Of a stretch of DNA of 64,000 nucleotides, positions 44,937 through 53,517 are shown in pieces. A program made the translations under genes and the position numbers. The stretch spans positions 5,704,001 to 5,768,000 of the forward strand of contig NZ_CP043661.1 of assembly GCF_014217565.1 (NCBI RefSeq), read 5' to 3'. The notes beneath the pieces are model-generated. The model did not search any database and was not told where the DNA came from. It worked only from the letters and a program-made list of their open reading frames with translations. The stretch is from Kribbella qitaiheensis. GTDB lineage: Bacteria > Actinomycetota > Actinomycetes > Propionibacteriales > Kribbellaceae. Numbering within the stretch: the stretch's first letter is position 1; the number at the start of each line of letters is the position of its first letter.

Positions 44937-45563
44937 TCAGGCTGTGGTGGGTTCCCAGGTGAAGCCGTCGGGGTCGGTGAAGGGGGTGGCGTCGGTGCTG
45001 AGGGCGAGCCGGTGCGAGCCGGTGCCTTCGGGGGAGACGCCGGCGTCCTTGGCGAGCGCGCGGTGACGGTAGAGGGCCAGTTTGATGCCCTTGGGCGGCG
45101 CGGCGAACTCGATGTACTTGTGCCCGAAACTGCGCGCCACGGTCAGCCCGTGCTCAACATAGAACTGCTTGCTGGCAGCAACATCAGCGGCACCCAGCAG
45201 CAACACGATGTCGTCCACCTCCCGAGTCGCCGGCCCAACCTCCTTCTTTTCCGACGTAGCAACCTTCCAGATCGCCCCGTCCGGAGCCTGTACGACGCCG
45301 CCGTACCCCCACATCCCTTTCTTGGCAGGCTTCAGCGTCTCGGCGCCGCCTTCGATGGCAGTCCCGAGCAGACTGTCGACCGTGGACGGTTGGGAGACGA
45401 CGAGCGACAGCGTGTACGCCCGGAAGCCGGTCGTCTCCGCCTCGGAAGCCCGAACCCGCAGGCGATCACCCAGCCCGAACGCCGCGTCATAGAACGCCTT
45501 GGTGGCGGCTGGGTCTTGGGATTCGAGGGTGATGGAGGCGATGGAAGTCTCGGTGAGGTTCAT
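44937..45563 (-). CDS. VOC family (glyoxalase-like) protein
   Basis: 208 residues with two VOC modules: SIASITLESQDPAATKAFYDAAFGLGDRL (1-100) and DDIVLLLGAADVAASKQFYVEHGLTVARSFGHKYIEF (about 115-205). It ends with the usual TPFTDPDGFTWEP. The metal ligands are not obvious, so the reaction (lyase, dioxygenase or antibiotic binding) is unknown. It is inserted between the GT2 and ABC exporter genes, with no clear functional link. Confidence 0.87.
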   Translation of the reverse strand: MNLTETSIASITLESQDPAATKAFYDAAFGLGDRLRVRASEAETTGFRAYTLSLVVSQPSTVDSLLGTAIEGGAETLKPAKKGMWGYGGVVQAPDGAIWKVATSEKKEVGPATREVDDIVLLLGAADVAASKQFYVEHGLTVARSFGHKYIEFAAPPKGIKLALYRHRALAKDAGVSPEGTGSHRLALSTDATPFTDPDGFTWEPTTA

Positions 45564-45844
45564 GCCGACAACGCTAGGCGCGCAGCATCACCTGGTGCTT
45601 CTCGATTCCTGACCACCTTGCCCTCGTCCAGCGCCTGGTGGAAGACTCAGGGGAGGCGGACTTCCAGGCCATCAGTACTGCGGGTCGCCGCCCCCCGCCG
45701 CGCTCACCACCGGGGTCGCCGCCCCGAGATTGCGGCCCATTGATGGCCTGGCGATCCGCAACACGCAGCTCTGTCAGCGCACCGTCGCTTCTACCTCGAC
45801 CAGCAGGCGCGAGGAGTCGTCCATTACCGACCATGGACAAGCGA
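45564..45844. other. Intergenic stretch without a gene
   Basis: About 280 bp upstream of the VOC gene and downstream of the ABC ATPase gene. Only low-complexity frames are present; nothing recognisable apart from the terminator that follows. Confidence 0.5.
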
Positions 45845-45875
45845 AAGCCGCCCAGTCCGGGGGGCTGGGCGGCTT
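45845..45875 (-). terminator. Hairpin terminator after the ABC ATPase gene
   Basis: AAGCCGCCCAG (45845-45855) pairs perfectly with CTGGGCGGCTT (45865-45875). It lies 9 nt after the stop of the minus-strand exporter operon. Confidence 0.8.
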
Positions 45876-45884
45876 GAGGCGGGC

Positions 45885-46695
45885 TCAGCGTTTGCCGGTG
45901 GCTTCCAGGTTGTAGGCCTCGACTACTTCCTTGACGTCGCCGTCCATGCGAAGAACACCCTTGTCGAGCCAGATGGCGCGGTTGCAGGTGTCCAGGACGA
46001 CGTCGAGGCTGTGGCTGACCAGGAAGACGCAGCCGGCCGAGGTGCGGAGTTCCTTGATCTTCTTCTCGGAGCGGATCCGGAACTCGGCGTCGCCGGTGGC
46101 CAGGGGCCTCGTCGACGAGCAGGATGTCGTGGGTCTTGGCCGAGGCGATCGCGAACTTGAGCCGCGCCGACATGCCGGAGGAGTAAGTCGACATCGGCAG
46201 GTCGATGAAGTCACCGATCCCGGAGAACTCGACGATGTCGCCGTAGCGTTCCTCGATCTCGGCCAGCGACATCCCCATCGCCAGGCAGCCCAGGACCACG
46301 TTGCGGTCGCCGGTCAGGTCGTTCATCATCGCCGCGTTGACGCCGAGCAGCGACGGCTGGCCGCCGGTGTAGATGGCGCCCGACGCGGGCGGCAGCAGAC
46401 CGGCGATGGCGCGCAGCAGCGTCGACTTGCCGGAGCCGTTGCGGCCGATCAGACCGATCGCGTCGCCCTTGTACGCCGTGAAGCTGACGTTCTTGACCGC
46501 GTGCACCTCACGGATCGTGGGCCGGTCCTGGCGCTTGAGGATCCGCCGGAACGCGCTCGCGGCCGTGCCCTTGCCACCCGAGCCGGCGGTGACCTTGTAG
46601 ATGATGTTGACGTTGTCGGCGATCACCGTCGGGACAGCATCCGACGCCGCGGCCCATGCCGCCGCCTTCGGAGCTGTCGTCTCAGCCACGGCCAT
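45885..46695 (-). CDS. ABC-2 polysaccharide/teichoic-acid exporter, ATP-binding subunit, interrupted by a +1 frameshift
   Basis: Wzt/TagH-type ATPase. From the ATG at 46695: HAVKNVSFTAYKGDAIGLIGRNGSGKSTLLRA (Walker A GRNGSGKST), STYSSGMSARLKFAIA (signature) and LLVDEA (Walker B). There the frame breaks. The second half (LATGDAEFRIRSEKKIKELR, VFLVSHSLDVV with the H-loop, ending NLEATGKR) is in another frame. Dropping one base from the 4-base run at 46103-46106 gives VDEALATGDAEF and a normal 269-residue protein. The permease gene overlaps by 14 nt upstream. Confidence 0.9.
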
Positions 46696-47572
46696 ACCTG
46701 TCCTCCGCACGCCAGAAGTAGATGAATCCGCCGACCAGCGAGATGCCGGCCCAGATGATCGAGATCTCCCACGCGTGCGGGAGCTGGTTCTTCACGTGCT
46801 CTTCCAGCACCGCGCGGCGAGCGATGTCGATGTACGCCGAGATCGGGTTCAGCGACAGCACCTGGATCACCCAGCCGGGGGCGTTCAGGCCCTCGAGCTT
46901 GGCCGGGATGGAGAAGAAGATGCCGGACGCGTACAGCCAGGTGCGGGTGATGAACGGCAGCAGCTGGCTGATGTCGGTCAGGAAGGCGCCGAGCCGGGAG
47001 AAGACCAGGGTGGCGCCGATGTTGAACAGGGTCTGCAGGAACAGCGCGGGGATCAGCAGCAGCCAGTGCCAGTTGGGTCCGGTGGTGAAACCGACCATCA
47101 GGAACAGGATGCCCATCGAGAGGAACATCTGGTTCAGCTCGTTCACCACGTACGCGAGTGGCAGCGTCGCGCGCGGGAAGTGCAGGGTGCGGATCAGCGA
47201 CATGTTCGCCGAGATCGCCCGCGATCCCTCGGTCATCGACCGCTGCGTGTAGCTGAACACGAACATGCCGCAGATCAGGAAAGACGCATAGTTCGGGATG
47301 CCGTTCTTGGTCCCGAGCAGTACGCCGAACGCGAGGTAGTACACCCCGGCGTTGAGTAGCGGGGTGAGGACCTGCCAGATCGATCCGAGCCGGGCCCCGG
47401 CATAGACCGCATAGGTCCTGGCCCGGGCGTAGCTCACGATGAACTGACGACGGCCCCACAGTTCACGGAGGTAGGTCCGGAGCGTCGGTCGTGCCGAGCT
47501 CCTGGACAACCCATAACGCTCAGCCATCGCCGCAAGTTCTGCGGTCTTGGCCGACTCAGCGGCGGTTGACAT
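46682..47572 (-). CDS. ABC-2 polysaccharide/teichoic-acid exporter, permease subunit
   Basis: 296 residues from the ATG at 47572. Wzm/TagG type: RTYLRELWGRRQFIVSYARARTYAVYAGARLGSIWQVLTPLLNAGVYYLAFG at the start, then RTLHFPRATLPLAYVVNEL and six transmembrane helices. With the following ATPase (14-nt overlap) it exports a lipid-linked glycan or teichoic acid across the membrane. It fits with the LCP ligase and GT2 gene 3 kb away. Confidence 0.9.
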   Translation of the reverse strand: MSTAAESAKTAELAAMAERYGLSRSSARPTLRTYLRELWGRRQFIVSYARARTYAVYAGARLGSIWQVLTPLLNAGVYYLAFGVLLGTKNGIPNYASFLICGMFVFSYTQRSMTEGSRAISANMSLIRTLHFPRATLPLAYVVNELNQMFLSMGILFLMVGFTTGPNWHWLLLIPALFLQTLFNIGATLVFSRLGAFLTDISQLLPFITRTWLYASGIFFSIPAKLEGLNAPGWVIQVLSLNPISAYIDIARRAVLEEHVKNQLPHAWEISIIWAGISLVGGFIYFWRAEDRYGRG

Positions 47573-47731
47573 GCGGGCCAATCTACTGGGCTCGGGACGC
47601 GAATATGACATCGGAGCCCTCTGAACCGTCTCAGGCGCGTCGTGGCGGGCACACTGGGTCATCGGATTCACACGGTGACACAGCGATGGCGGCCTGTTCG
47701 AGGCCCTTCGGGGGCGGCTCGGACAACGGTG

Positions 47732-48439
47732 TCAGGCGACCAATCGAGAGCGCAGTACGCCGAGGTGGGCCGTCGTCAGCCCGCCATGCCGCAGATAGGC
47801 CTCCGGCCCTCCATACGCCGTGTCGAGGTGCGCCAGGATCGCGATGATCGACTCGGCCCGGGTGTCGCGGAACTCGATCATCTCCGCGTGCAGCGACTCG
47901 TCCGGCTCGGCCGCGAGCTGCGCCGCCATCGCGGTCGCAAACCGTTGCCTGGTGAGGAAGTAGTCCGCGATGATCTCGTCCACGGGTACGCCGGCCACCG
48001 AGAGAGCGAGCGCGACGACCATCCCGGTCCGGTCCTTGCCGCCATGGCAATGCACGACGACCGCGCCGGGCGGGGCCTCGGCGATCGCCAGCACCGCTTC
48101 GGCGAACCGATCGGGTCGCAGGTCGAGCATGTCGATGCAGACCTTGACGATGGTGTCCATGCCAGACCTGGGAACAGCCGGATCCTGAACCGCCACCCGA
48201 TACCCGAGGGCGTCGTCGGTGAACGGTGTCGGGGCCGCGTCGATCTCCGCCGGCGACCGCAGATCCAGCACCCGGCTCACGTCGGCCCGGCGTACGGCGT
48301 CGACGCCCGCCTGGGACAGGTATTGCAGGCCGTCGGCACGGATCAGCGCGCCCGGGCGGATCCTGCCGCCGTCAGAGGTCGGCAGGCCGCCCAGGTCACG
48401 CACGTTGCGGCAGTCCGGCCAGTGCAGGTGACGGCTCAC
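47732..48439 (-). CDS. Tyrosine-protein phosphatase (Y_phosphatase3 family)
   Basis: 235 residues, GTG start with GGAGGATCC upstream. N-terminal NVRDLGGLPTSDGGRIRPGALIRAD and VSRVLDLRSPAEID. The P-loop is HCHGGKDRTG at about 132-141, with the catalytic cysteine followed by the K-D-R of the lipid/tyrosine phosphatase (PtpB/SptP-like) group. Soluble. It may dephosphorylate proteins or phosphoinositides; the substrate is unknown. Confidence 0.9.
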   Translation of the reverse strand: MSRHLHWPDCRNVRDLGGLPTSDGGRIRPGALIRADGLQYLSQAGVDAVRRADVSRVLDLRSPAEIDAAPTPFTDDALGYRVAVQDPAVPRSGMDTIVKVCIDMLDLRPDRFAEAVLAIAEAPPGAVVVHCHGGKDRTGMVVALALSVAGVPVDEIIADYFLTRQRFATAMAAQLAAEPDESLHAEMIEFRDTRAESIIAILAHLDTAYGGPEAYLRHGGLTTAHLGVLRSRLVA

Positions 48440-48502
48440 GGATCCTCCAGAAGATCGTCGTACTCCGATCTTCGCCCACCCGGCCCGGACTTCGCGGTGC
48501 GC

Positions 48503-48997
48503 CTAGTTCTTGACCTCGCGGAGGCGGCCGGTCTCGACCTCGTAGACGAAGCCGCGGACCGAGTCCTTGACGGGGATGAACGGGTCGGCGGCGATCCGCT
48601 GCAGGGACTGGCGGACGTCCTCGTCGAGGTCACTGAAGGCCTCGGCCGACCAGTCCGGCTTCTGCCCGGTCTCCTCCTGGATGCTCGCCTTGAAGCTGTC
48701 GTCGGTGAAGGTCAGCATGCCGCAGTCGGTGTGGTGGATCAGGATGATCTCCTTGGTGCCGAGCAGGCGCTGGCTGATCGCCAGACTGCGCCGCTCGTCG
48801 GCCGTGATCACGCCACCGGCGTTGCGGATCACGTGCGCGTCGCCCTCTGACAGCCCCAGCAGGCCGTACGGATTGAGGCGCGCGTCCATGCAGGCGACGA
48901 TCGCGACGTGCTTGCCGGGAGGCAGCGGCAGGTCACCTTTGTCAAAGGTCGCCGCATATTGCTCGGCGTTGGCGAGCAGCTCGTCGGTCACGCTCAT
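48503..48997 (-). CDS. Beta-class carbonic anhydrase
   Basis: 164 residues. Hydrates CO2 to bicarbonate, the substrate of PEP carboxylase and acyl-CoA carboxylase encoded earlier in the window. Zinc ligands are Cys36 (ACMDARLNP), His89 and Cys92 (HHTDCGM), with the Asp38/Arg40 dyad. This short form is typical of actinobacteria. GAGGACC precedes the ATG. Confidence 0.93.
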   Translation of the reverse strand: MSVTDELLANAEQYAATFDKGDLPLPPGKHVAIVACMDARLNPYGLLGLSEGDAHVIRNAGGVITADERRSLAISQRLLGTKEIILIHHTDCGMLTFTDDSFKASIQEETGQKPDWSAEAFSDLDEDVRQSLQRIAADPFIPVKDSVRGFVYEVETGRLREVKN

Positions 48998-49138
48998 GGT
49001 GGGTCCTCTCGGGCAAGTCGGCTAAGTCGATAGACAAAGCTAACTTTTTCCCGCCCCCACCGGAACAGATCCCATCAGGTGGACACTTCCGGCAACACGT
49101 GATCGCAGAGCGTGCCGATCCAGCCGCGTGCGACGTCC

Positions 49139-50251
49139 TCAGTCCAGTACGACGCCCTCCGGCGTCACCGCGCCGTCCGAGGAGCTGATCCGGGCCTGGA
49201 CGTGGTCGTTGAACGCCGCGACCTGCTCCGAGATCCGGGACGGAGTCAGGCCGGACTCCTCCAGGATCGTGATCCGCCCGGGGCGGGTCTGCGGGGCGTA
49301 CTCGACGATTCCGTTGAACTCCTCGAGCGTGAACCCGAGGTCCGACGGCCGGACCGGCAGCGCATGCCTCTGCAGACAGTCGACGGTCGCGTGGAAGCGA
49401 TCCAGATCCCCGCGCAGGAACCACGCGAACGCAGCCCCGAGCCCGACCTGCTCGCCGTGATACCCACGCCGTTGCGGATGCAGCAGGTCGATCGAGTGCG
49501 AGATCTCGTGGCACGCTCCCGACGACGGCCGCGACGTACCGGCGACCACCATCGAGATCCCGGACAGCACCAAACCCTCGGCCAGCGTGACCAGGAAGTC
49601 GTCGTCCGCCACCGTGCCCGGGTGGTTCAGCACAGCCTGCGCGGCGGTCCGGGCCAGCGACACCGCGAGCCCGTCGATCTCCTCACCGTGCTGGCGATTG
49701 GCGGCCTCCCAGTCGGCGATCGCGGACAGGTTCGACAGGATCTCGCCGATCCCGGATCGGATCGACCGTTCCGGCGCCTGGTCGATCAGGTCGAGGTCGA
49801 CGAGGACAGCGAGCGGCGCCGGTACGCCGTACGAGCCGCGGCCGGCGTCGTTGTCCAGGGTGCTGATCGGCGAGGCGATGCCGTCGTGCGCCAGGTTGGT
49901 GGCCACCGCGACCATCGGCAGCCCGAGCCGCGCGGCCGCGAACTTGGTCACGTCCAGCACGGTCCCGCCGCCGACGCCCACGATCGCGTCGTACCGCTTC
50001 GTCCGCACCTGCTCGACCAGCCGGACAGCGGCGTTGATCGTGCCACCCTCGACGGAGTACCAGTCGGCGCCGGCCAGGCCGCCCTCGAACGCCTTCTGCA
50101 CGGTCGGCCCGTACGTCGAACCGACCGCGATCGCGACCCGCCCGGAGGTCGAGATCCGCCGGTCGGCCAGGATCGTGCCCAGCTCGGCGAGAGCACCGCG
50201 GCGTACGTCGACGACCAGCGGCGCGGTGATCATCCGGGCTAGGAGGGGCAT
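49139..50251 (-). CDS. Iron-containing alcohol dehydrogenase, glycerol-1-phosphate dehydrogenase-like
   Basis: About 370 residues from the ATG at 50251 (or 50233). Dehydroquinate synthase / iron-ADH superfamily: DAIVGVGGGTVLDVTKFAA (NAD loop), VATNLAHDGIASPISTLD, and the metal-site histidines in SGACHEISHSIDLLHPQ and RRGYHGEQVGLG. The pattern is that of sn-glycerol-1-phosphate dehydrogenases (EgsA/AraM). The start lies inside the upstream nucleotidyltransferase gene (13-nt overlap), so the two act together. A glycerol-1-phosphate unit for a surface polymer or lipid is a reasonable inference, not proof. Confidence 0.83.
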   Translation of the reverse strand: MPLLARMITAPLVVDVRRGALAELGTILADRRISTSGRVAIAVGSTYGPTVQKAFEGGLAGADWYSVEGGTINAAVRLVEQVRTKRYDAIVGVGGGTVLDVTKFAAARLGLPMVAVATNLAHDGIASPISTLDNDAGRGSYGVPAPLAVLVDLDLIDQAPERSIRSGIGEILSNLSAIADWEAANRQHGEEIDGLAVSLARTAAQAVLNHPGTVADDDFLVTLAEGLVLSGISMVVAGTSRPSSGACHEISHSIDLLHPQRRGYHGEQVGLGAAFAWFLRGDLDRFHATVDCLQRHALPVRPSDLGFTLEEFNGIVEYAPQTRPGRITILEESGLTPSRISEQVAAFNDHVQARISSSDGAVTPEGVVLD

Positions 50252-50976
50252 ACGATCTCCCGCGCCCGGGCCAGGTCGTCGTGGTTGTCGATCTCGACCC
50301 ACTCGACGGTGCCGATCGGGGCGACATCGACCCGTTGGCCGCGATTGGCCATCTCCTGGTAGCCGTCCTCGTAGTACAGGTTGGGGTCGCGCTCCCAGGT
50401 GGTCTTCAGCGCGTCGGCCAGATCCTCGGCGGCGGACGGCTCGATCAGGGTGAGGCCGATGTACTCACCGGTCGCATCGGCCGGCTCCATCAGCTTCGTG
50501 ATCCGCTCGACGCCCTTCTCCTGCGACCAGATCACCTTCATCTCCTCGTCCGCGAGTGACTTCACGGTGTCGAGGGCGAGGATGATCCGCTGGTCGCCGC
50601 CGCGTGCCCCGAGCAACGTGTGCTCGACCGAGACCGGGTGGACGGTATCGCCGTTCGCGAGCACCATGCCCTGGTTGAACAGGTCACGGGCACACCACAG
50701 CGAGTAGGCGTTGTTCCACTCCTCGGCCTTGTCGTTGTAGACCAGCTCCAGCGTCACGCCGTACCGGCTCTCCATCTCCTTCTGCCGGTCGGCGATCGCC
50801 TGCGCGGCGTACCCGACGACGATCGCGACGTCGGTCAGCCCGACCTCGGCGAAGTTGGCCAGCGTCAGGTCGAGCACGCTCGTCTCCGCGTCGATGGGCA
50901 CCAGTGCCTTGGGCAGGGTGTCGGTGTAGGGGCGCAGGCGGCGCCCGGCTCCGGCGGCAAGAACGAGTCCGATCAT
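50239..50976 (-). CDS. NTP transferase (alcohol-phosphate/sugar-phosphate cytidylyltransferase-like)
   Basis: 245 residues. Nucleotidyltransferase fold: MIGLVLAAGAGRRLRPYTDT with LPKALVPID, VGYAAQAIADRQKEMESRYG, VYNDKAEEWNNAYSLWCARD and MVLANGDTVH. WVEIDNHDDLARA at the end is typical of the phosphocholine-cytidylyltransferase-like subgroup. It would activate an alcohol phosphate with CTP. It overlaps the glycerol-1-phosphate-dehydrogenase-like gene. TAGCAT 6 nt before the ATG suggests a leaderless start. Confidence 0.85.
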   Translation of the reverse strand: MIGLVLAAGAGRRLRPYTDTLPKALVPIDAETSVLDLTLANFAEVGLTDVAIVVGYAAQAIADRQKEMESRYGVTLELVYNDKAEEWNNAYSLWCARDLFNQGMVLANGDTVHPVSVEHTLLGARGGDQRIILALDTVKSLADEEMKVIWSQEKGVERITKLMEPADATGEYIGLTLIEPSAAEDLADALKTTWERDPNLYYEDGYQEMANRGQRVDVAPIGTVEWVEIDNHDDLARAREIVCPS

Positions 50977-50982
50977 TCGAGG

Positions 50983-50988
50983 ATGCTA
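50983..50988 (-). promoter_or_regulatory. Candidate -10 box TAGCAT for the NTP transferase operon
   Basis: On the minus strand TAGCAT, 6 nt, then the ATG at 50976. Confidence 0.4.
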
Positions 50989-51031
50989 CTGCCCAGCGCC
51001 TCTGTTGACCGTGGATGAGAGGATGCCGGGC

Positions 51032-51985
51032 ATGACATGGCTCGTGACTGGTGGTGCCGGGTACATCGGATCGCACGTGGTGCGCGCGTTCGCCGCGGAC
51101 GGGATCGACGTCGTCGTGATCGACGACCTGTCCAGCGGGAAACCCGAGTTCCTGGTGGAGGGTGTCCCGTTCGTCGAGGCGAACCTGCTCGACTCCGCGG
51201 CGACCCGCAAGGCGCTCGAAGGCGTCAGCGGCGTGGTGCACCTGGCGGGCTACAAGTACGCCGGGGTCTCGGTCGAGAAGCCGATGCACACCTACACCCA
51301 GAACATCTCGGCGATGGTCTCGCTGCTGAACGAGATGGCGGCCGCAGGGGTTGCGAACATCGTGTTCTCCTCCAGCGCGGGCGTCTACGGCACTCCGAAG
51401 GACGAGGTCGTCACCGAGCAGACGGCGCCGGACCCGCAGAGCCCGTACGGCGAGACGAAGCAGGTCGGCGAGTGGCTCCTCGCGGACCAGGCCAAGGCCG
51501 TCCCGCTGAACTACACCGCGCTGCGGTACTTCAACGTGGTCGGCTCCGGCGACCCGAAGGTCTACGACGCGAGCCCGTACAACTTGTTCCCGATCGTCTG
51601 CAACCTGCTGACCCAGGGCAAGATCCCGCAGATCTACGGCACCGACCACCCGACGCCGGACGGCACCTCGATCAAGGATTACGTGCACGTGGCCGACCTG
51701 GCCCGGGCGCACGTGGCCGCGGCGCGGGCGCTGGACTCGGGCAAGACTCTCGAGCCGGTCTACAACCTGGGCAGCGGCACCGGTACGTCGGTCCGCGAGA
51801 TTATGGATGCGGCCCGACGGGTCACCGGCATCGACTTCACCCCGACCGAGGGCCCGCGCCGCCCGGGCGACCCGTCCCGCGTGGTCGCGTCCGGCGAACT
51901 GGCCGCCCGCGACCTGGAGTGGAAGAACACCCACACCGTCGACGAGATGTTCGCATCGGCTTGGGAAGCCTGGCCGAAGGGCTAG
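51032..51985 (+). CDS. galE: UDP-glucose 4-epimerase
   Basis: 317 residues from the ATG at 51032; an ATG at 51023 is in frame too. Extended SDR: MTWLVTGGAGYIGSHVVRAF (NAD loop), VVHLAGYKYAGVSVEKPM, FSSSAGVYGTPKDE, the active-site SPYGETK (Tyr and Lys), and RYFNVVGSGDP. It interconverts UDP-glucose and UDP-galactose for envelope glycans. Divergent from the NTP transferase operon. A short hairpin follows the stop (51988-52002). Confidence 0.9.
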   Translation: MTWLVTGGAGYIGSHVVRAFAADGIDVVVIDDLSSGKPEFLVEGVPFVEANLLDSAATRKALEGVSGVVHLAGYKYAGVSVEKPMHTYTQNISAMVSLLNEMAAAGVANIVFSSSAGVYGTPKDEVVTEQTAPDPQSPYGETKQVGEWLLADQAKAVPLNYTALRYFNVVGSGDPKVYDASPYNLFPIVCNLLTQGKIPQIYGTDHPTPDGTSIKDYVHVADLARAHVAAARALDSGKTLEPVYNLGSGTGTSVREIMDAARRVTGIDFTPTEGPRRPGDPSRVVASGELAARDLEWKNTHTVDEMFASAWEAWPKG

Positions 51986-51987
51986 CA

Positions 51988-52002
51988 GCCCGTACTGCGG
52001 GC
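51988..52002 (+). terminator. Short hairpin after galE (GCCCG-TACTG-CGGGC)
   Basis: GCCCGTACTGCGGGC begins 3 nt after the galE stop. Five perfect pairs around a TACTG loop. Relatives lie at 44912 and 62801. Confidence 0.45.
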
Positions 52003-52038
52003 GCCAGCACGGCTTGTGCTGCGGGTGCCTTCGCGGTT

Positions 52039-53265
52039 TCAGGACGGCTTCGTGGCCTCGAAGCAGGCGGCTGGGACGGTGAGTGAGACTTCGCCGCGCT
52101 GGTTGAGTTCGTGCTCGACGGCGTCGAGGGCTTCCTGGCCGGCGATCGCCAGCCAGCCGTCGAGGAAGCCGAGCCGGATGAAGTAGTGGTTCAGCAACGC
52201 AGTGCCGTCGGCGAACCGCATCCGGAACTCGCTGGTGGCCGCGACGCTCGCGCTGAAGCCTGCCTGCTCCAGTCCCTCGATGGTGCCGTCGATCGTGGCT
52301 CGATGCGCGATGCGCCGGTCCAGTGCTTCCACGTTGTCGCCGAGCACCTCGCGGAGTACGGCGTAGAACTCGGCCATGTGACCGACCAGATTGGTGCTGA
52401 GCAGCAGGCGACCACCTGGCCGGAGTACGCGATGGCACTCGGCGAGAACCGTGGCGGCGTTGTCGAAGTTGTTGATGCCGAGGTTGGAGACGACGAGATC
52501 GACCGACCCGTCCGGCAGGTCGAGGGCGGCGGCGTCGGCAACTACGAGCTCCACGTTGCCGAGCTTCAGGTAGTCGACCTTGCGGCGCAGTACGGCGATG
52601 GCCTCGGCCCAAGGGTCGACCGCGATCACCCGGGCGGCGCCGCTGCGCTGAGCCAGTTCGACGGTGAGGAAACCGGTCCCGGCGCCGATGTCGACGATCG
52701 TCTGACCTCGCCGAAGCGGCACGTGCTCAAGGATCAACTGCCCGAAAGGCGCCGACCACAACGGCAATTCGTCGTAGTTGGCAGCCATCTCGGCCGCGGT
52801 GTCCGCCGCCGACGCCGCGGCCTGGGCTGCCTCGCCGGTGGTGGGCTCGATGGCGTGGATGTTCGGGAGTTCCTCCGGGTCGGCCTCGGCGACGGCTAGG
52901 AAGGCGCGCACGCACTCGACCGCGACGTCGGGAGACAGCCGTTTGAGGCTGAGGGCAACGATATTCGCGTCGTTCCAGCGGCGGGCGTTCTCGGCGGTCC
53001 AGGCGTCAGCGACCGTGGCCGCGCGGGCTCCGGGGACCTTGTTGGCGGCGATTGCCGTGCCGGTGCCGGTCCAGCACATCAGTACGCCGAAGTCGGCGTC
53101 ACCGTTGACCACCTGCTCGGCCACGGCTCGCGACATACTCGGCCATCTGGTCGGGTCGGTGACGACCACCTCGTGCTCGGAGCGCAGGTGATCGAGCACG
53201 GCTCGGACGCATTCGTTCTCGTCATCGGCCGCGAAGGCGACCTTCCAGCGGCGTTGGGTTTCCAC
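52039..53265 (-). CDS. RpiB/LacAB-like isomerase domain fused to a class I methyltransferase
   Basis: 408 residues in one frame. Residues 6-130 are RpiB-like: VAFAADDENECVRAVLDHL, then DFGVLMCWTGTGTAIAANKV with the conserved Cys64, PGARAATVADAWTAENARRW and NDANIVALSLKR. In normal RpiB the cysteine is followed by Gly, here by Trp. After a helical linker (about 140-165) comes a complete methyltransferase: GQTIVDIGAGTGFLTVELAQ, VIAVDPWAEAIAVLRRK, LVVSNLGINNFD and RVLRPGGRLLLSTN. I know of no standard pathway that needs both. RpiB normally interconverts ribose-5-P and ribulose-5-P. Confidence 0.85.
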   Translation of the reverse strand: METQRRWKVAFAADDENECVRAVLDHLRSEHEVVVTDPTRWPSMSRAVAEQVVNGDADFGVLMCWTGTGTAIAANKVPGARAATVADAWTAENARRWNDANIVALSLKRLSPDVAVECVRAFLAVAEADPEELPNIHAIEPTTGEAAQAAASAADTAAEMAANYDELPLWSAPFGQLILEHVPLRRGQTIVDIGAGTGFLTVELAQRSGAARVIAVDPWAEAIAVLRRKVDYLKLGNVELVVADAAALDLPDGSVDLVVSNLGINNFDNAATVLAECHRVLRPGGRLLLSTNLVGHMAEFYAVLREVLGDNVEALDRRIAHRATIDGTIEGLEQAGFSASVAATSEFRMRFADGTALLNHYFIRLGFLDGWLAIAGQEALDAVEHELNQRGEVSLTVPAACFEATKPS

Positions 53266-53275
53266 CCGTTGGAGA

Positions 53276-53410
53276 TTACGCGCTGAGCGTGTCCGTGATC
53301 AGGGTGCCGACCTGGTCCAGCTCGATCAGGAAGCCGTCGTGGGGACTTGATCAGCTGCACCGGGCGGGCAACACCGCCCTGCCAGGCCGGCTGACAGGTT
53401 ATTCGTTGGG
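53276..53410 (-). pseudogene. C-terminal remnant of a MetX-like alpha/beta hydrolase
   Basis: On the minus strand HDGFLIELDQVGTLITDTLS ends at a TAA (53276-53278). This resembles the C-terminus of homoserine O-acetyltransferase-type hydrolases, where GHDxFL carries the catalytic histidine. Just upstream, PVQLIKSP in a different frame is the expected preceding segment. No upstream body exists before the neighbouring genes, so this is a fragment. Low certainty because it is so short. Confidence 0.35.
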
Positions 53411-53517
53411 TGGCGCGGAAATAGCCCGCCAGCGGACGAAGAACGCGCCAATGGTCGAACAAGCCGCTACCGGGCCCGGTCGCGGCGGGATCTAGGCGAG
53501 TGGGTGGGTCGGGAGGG

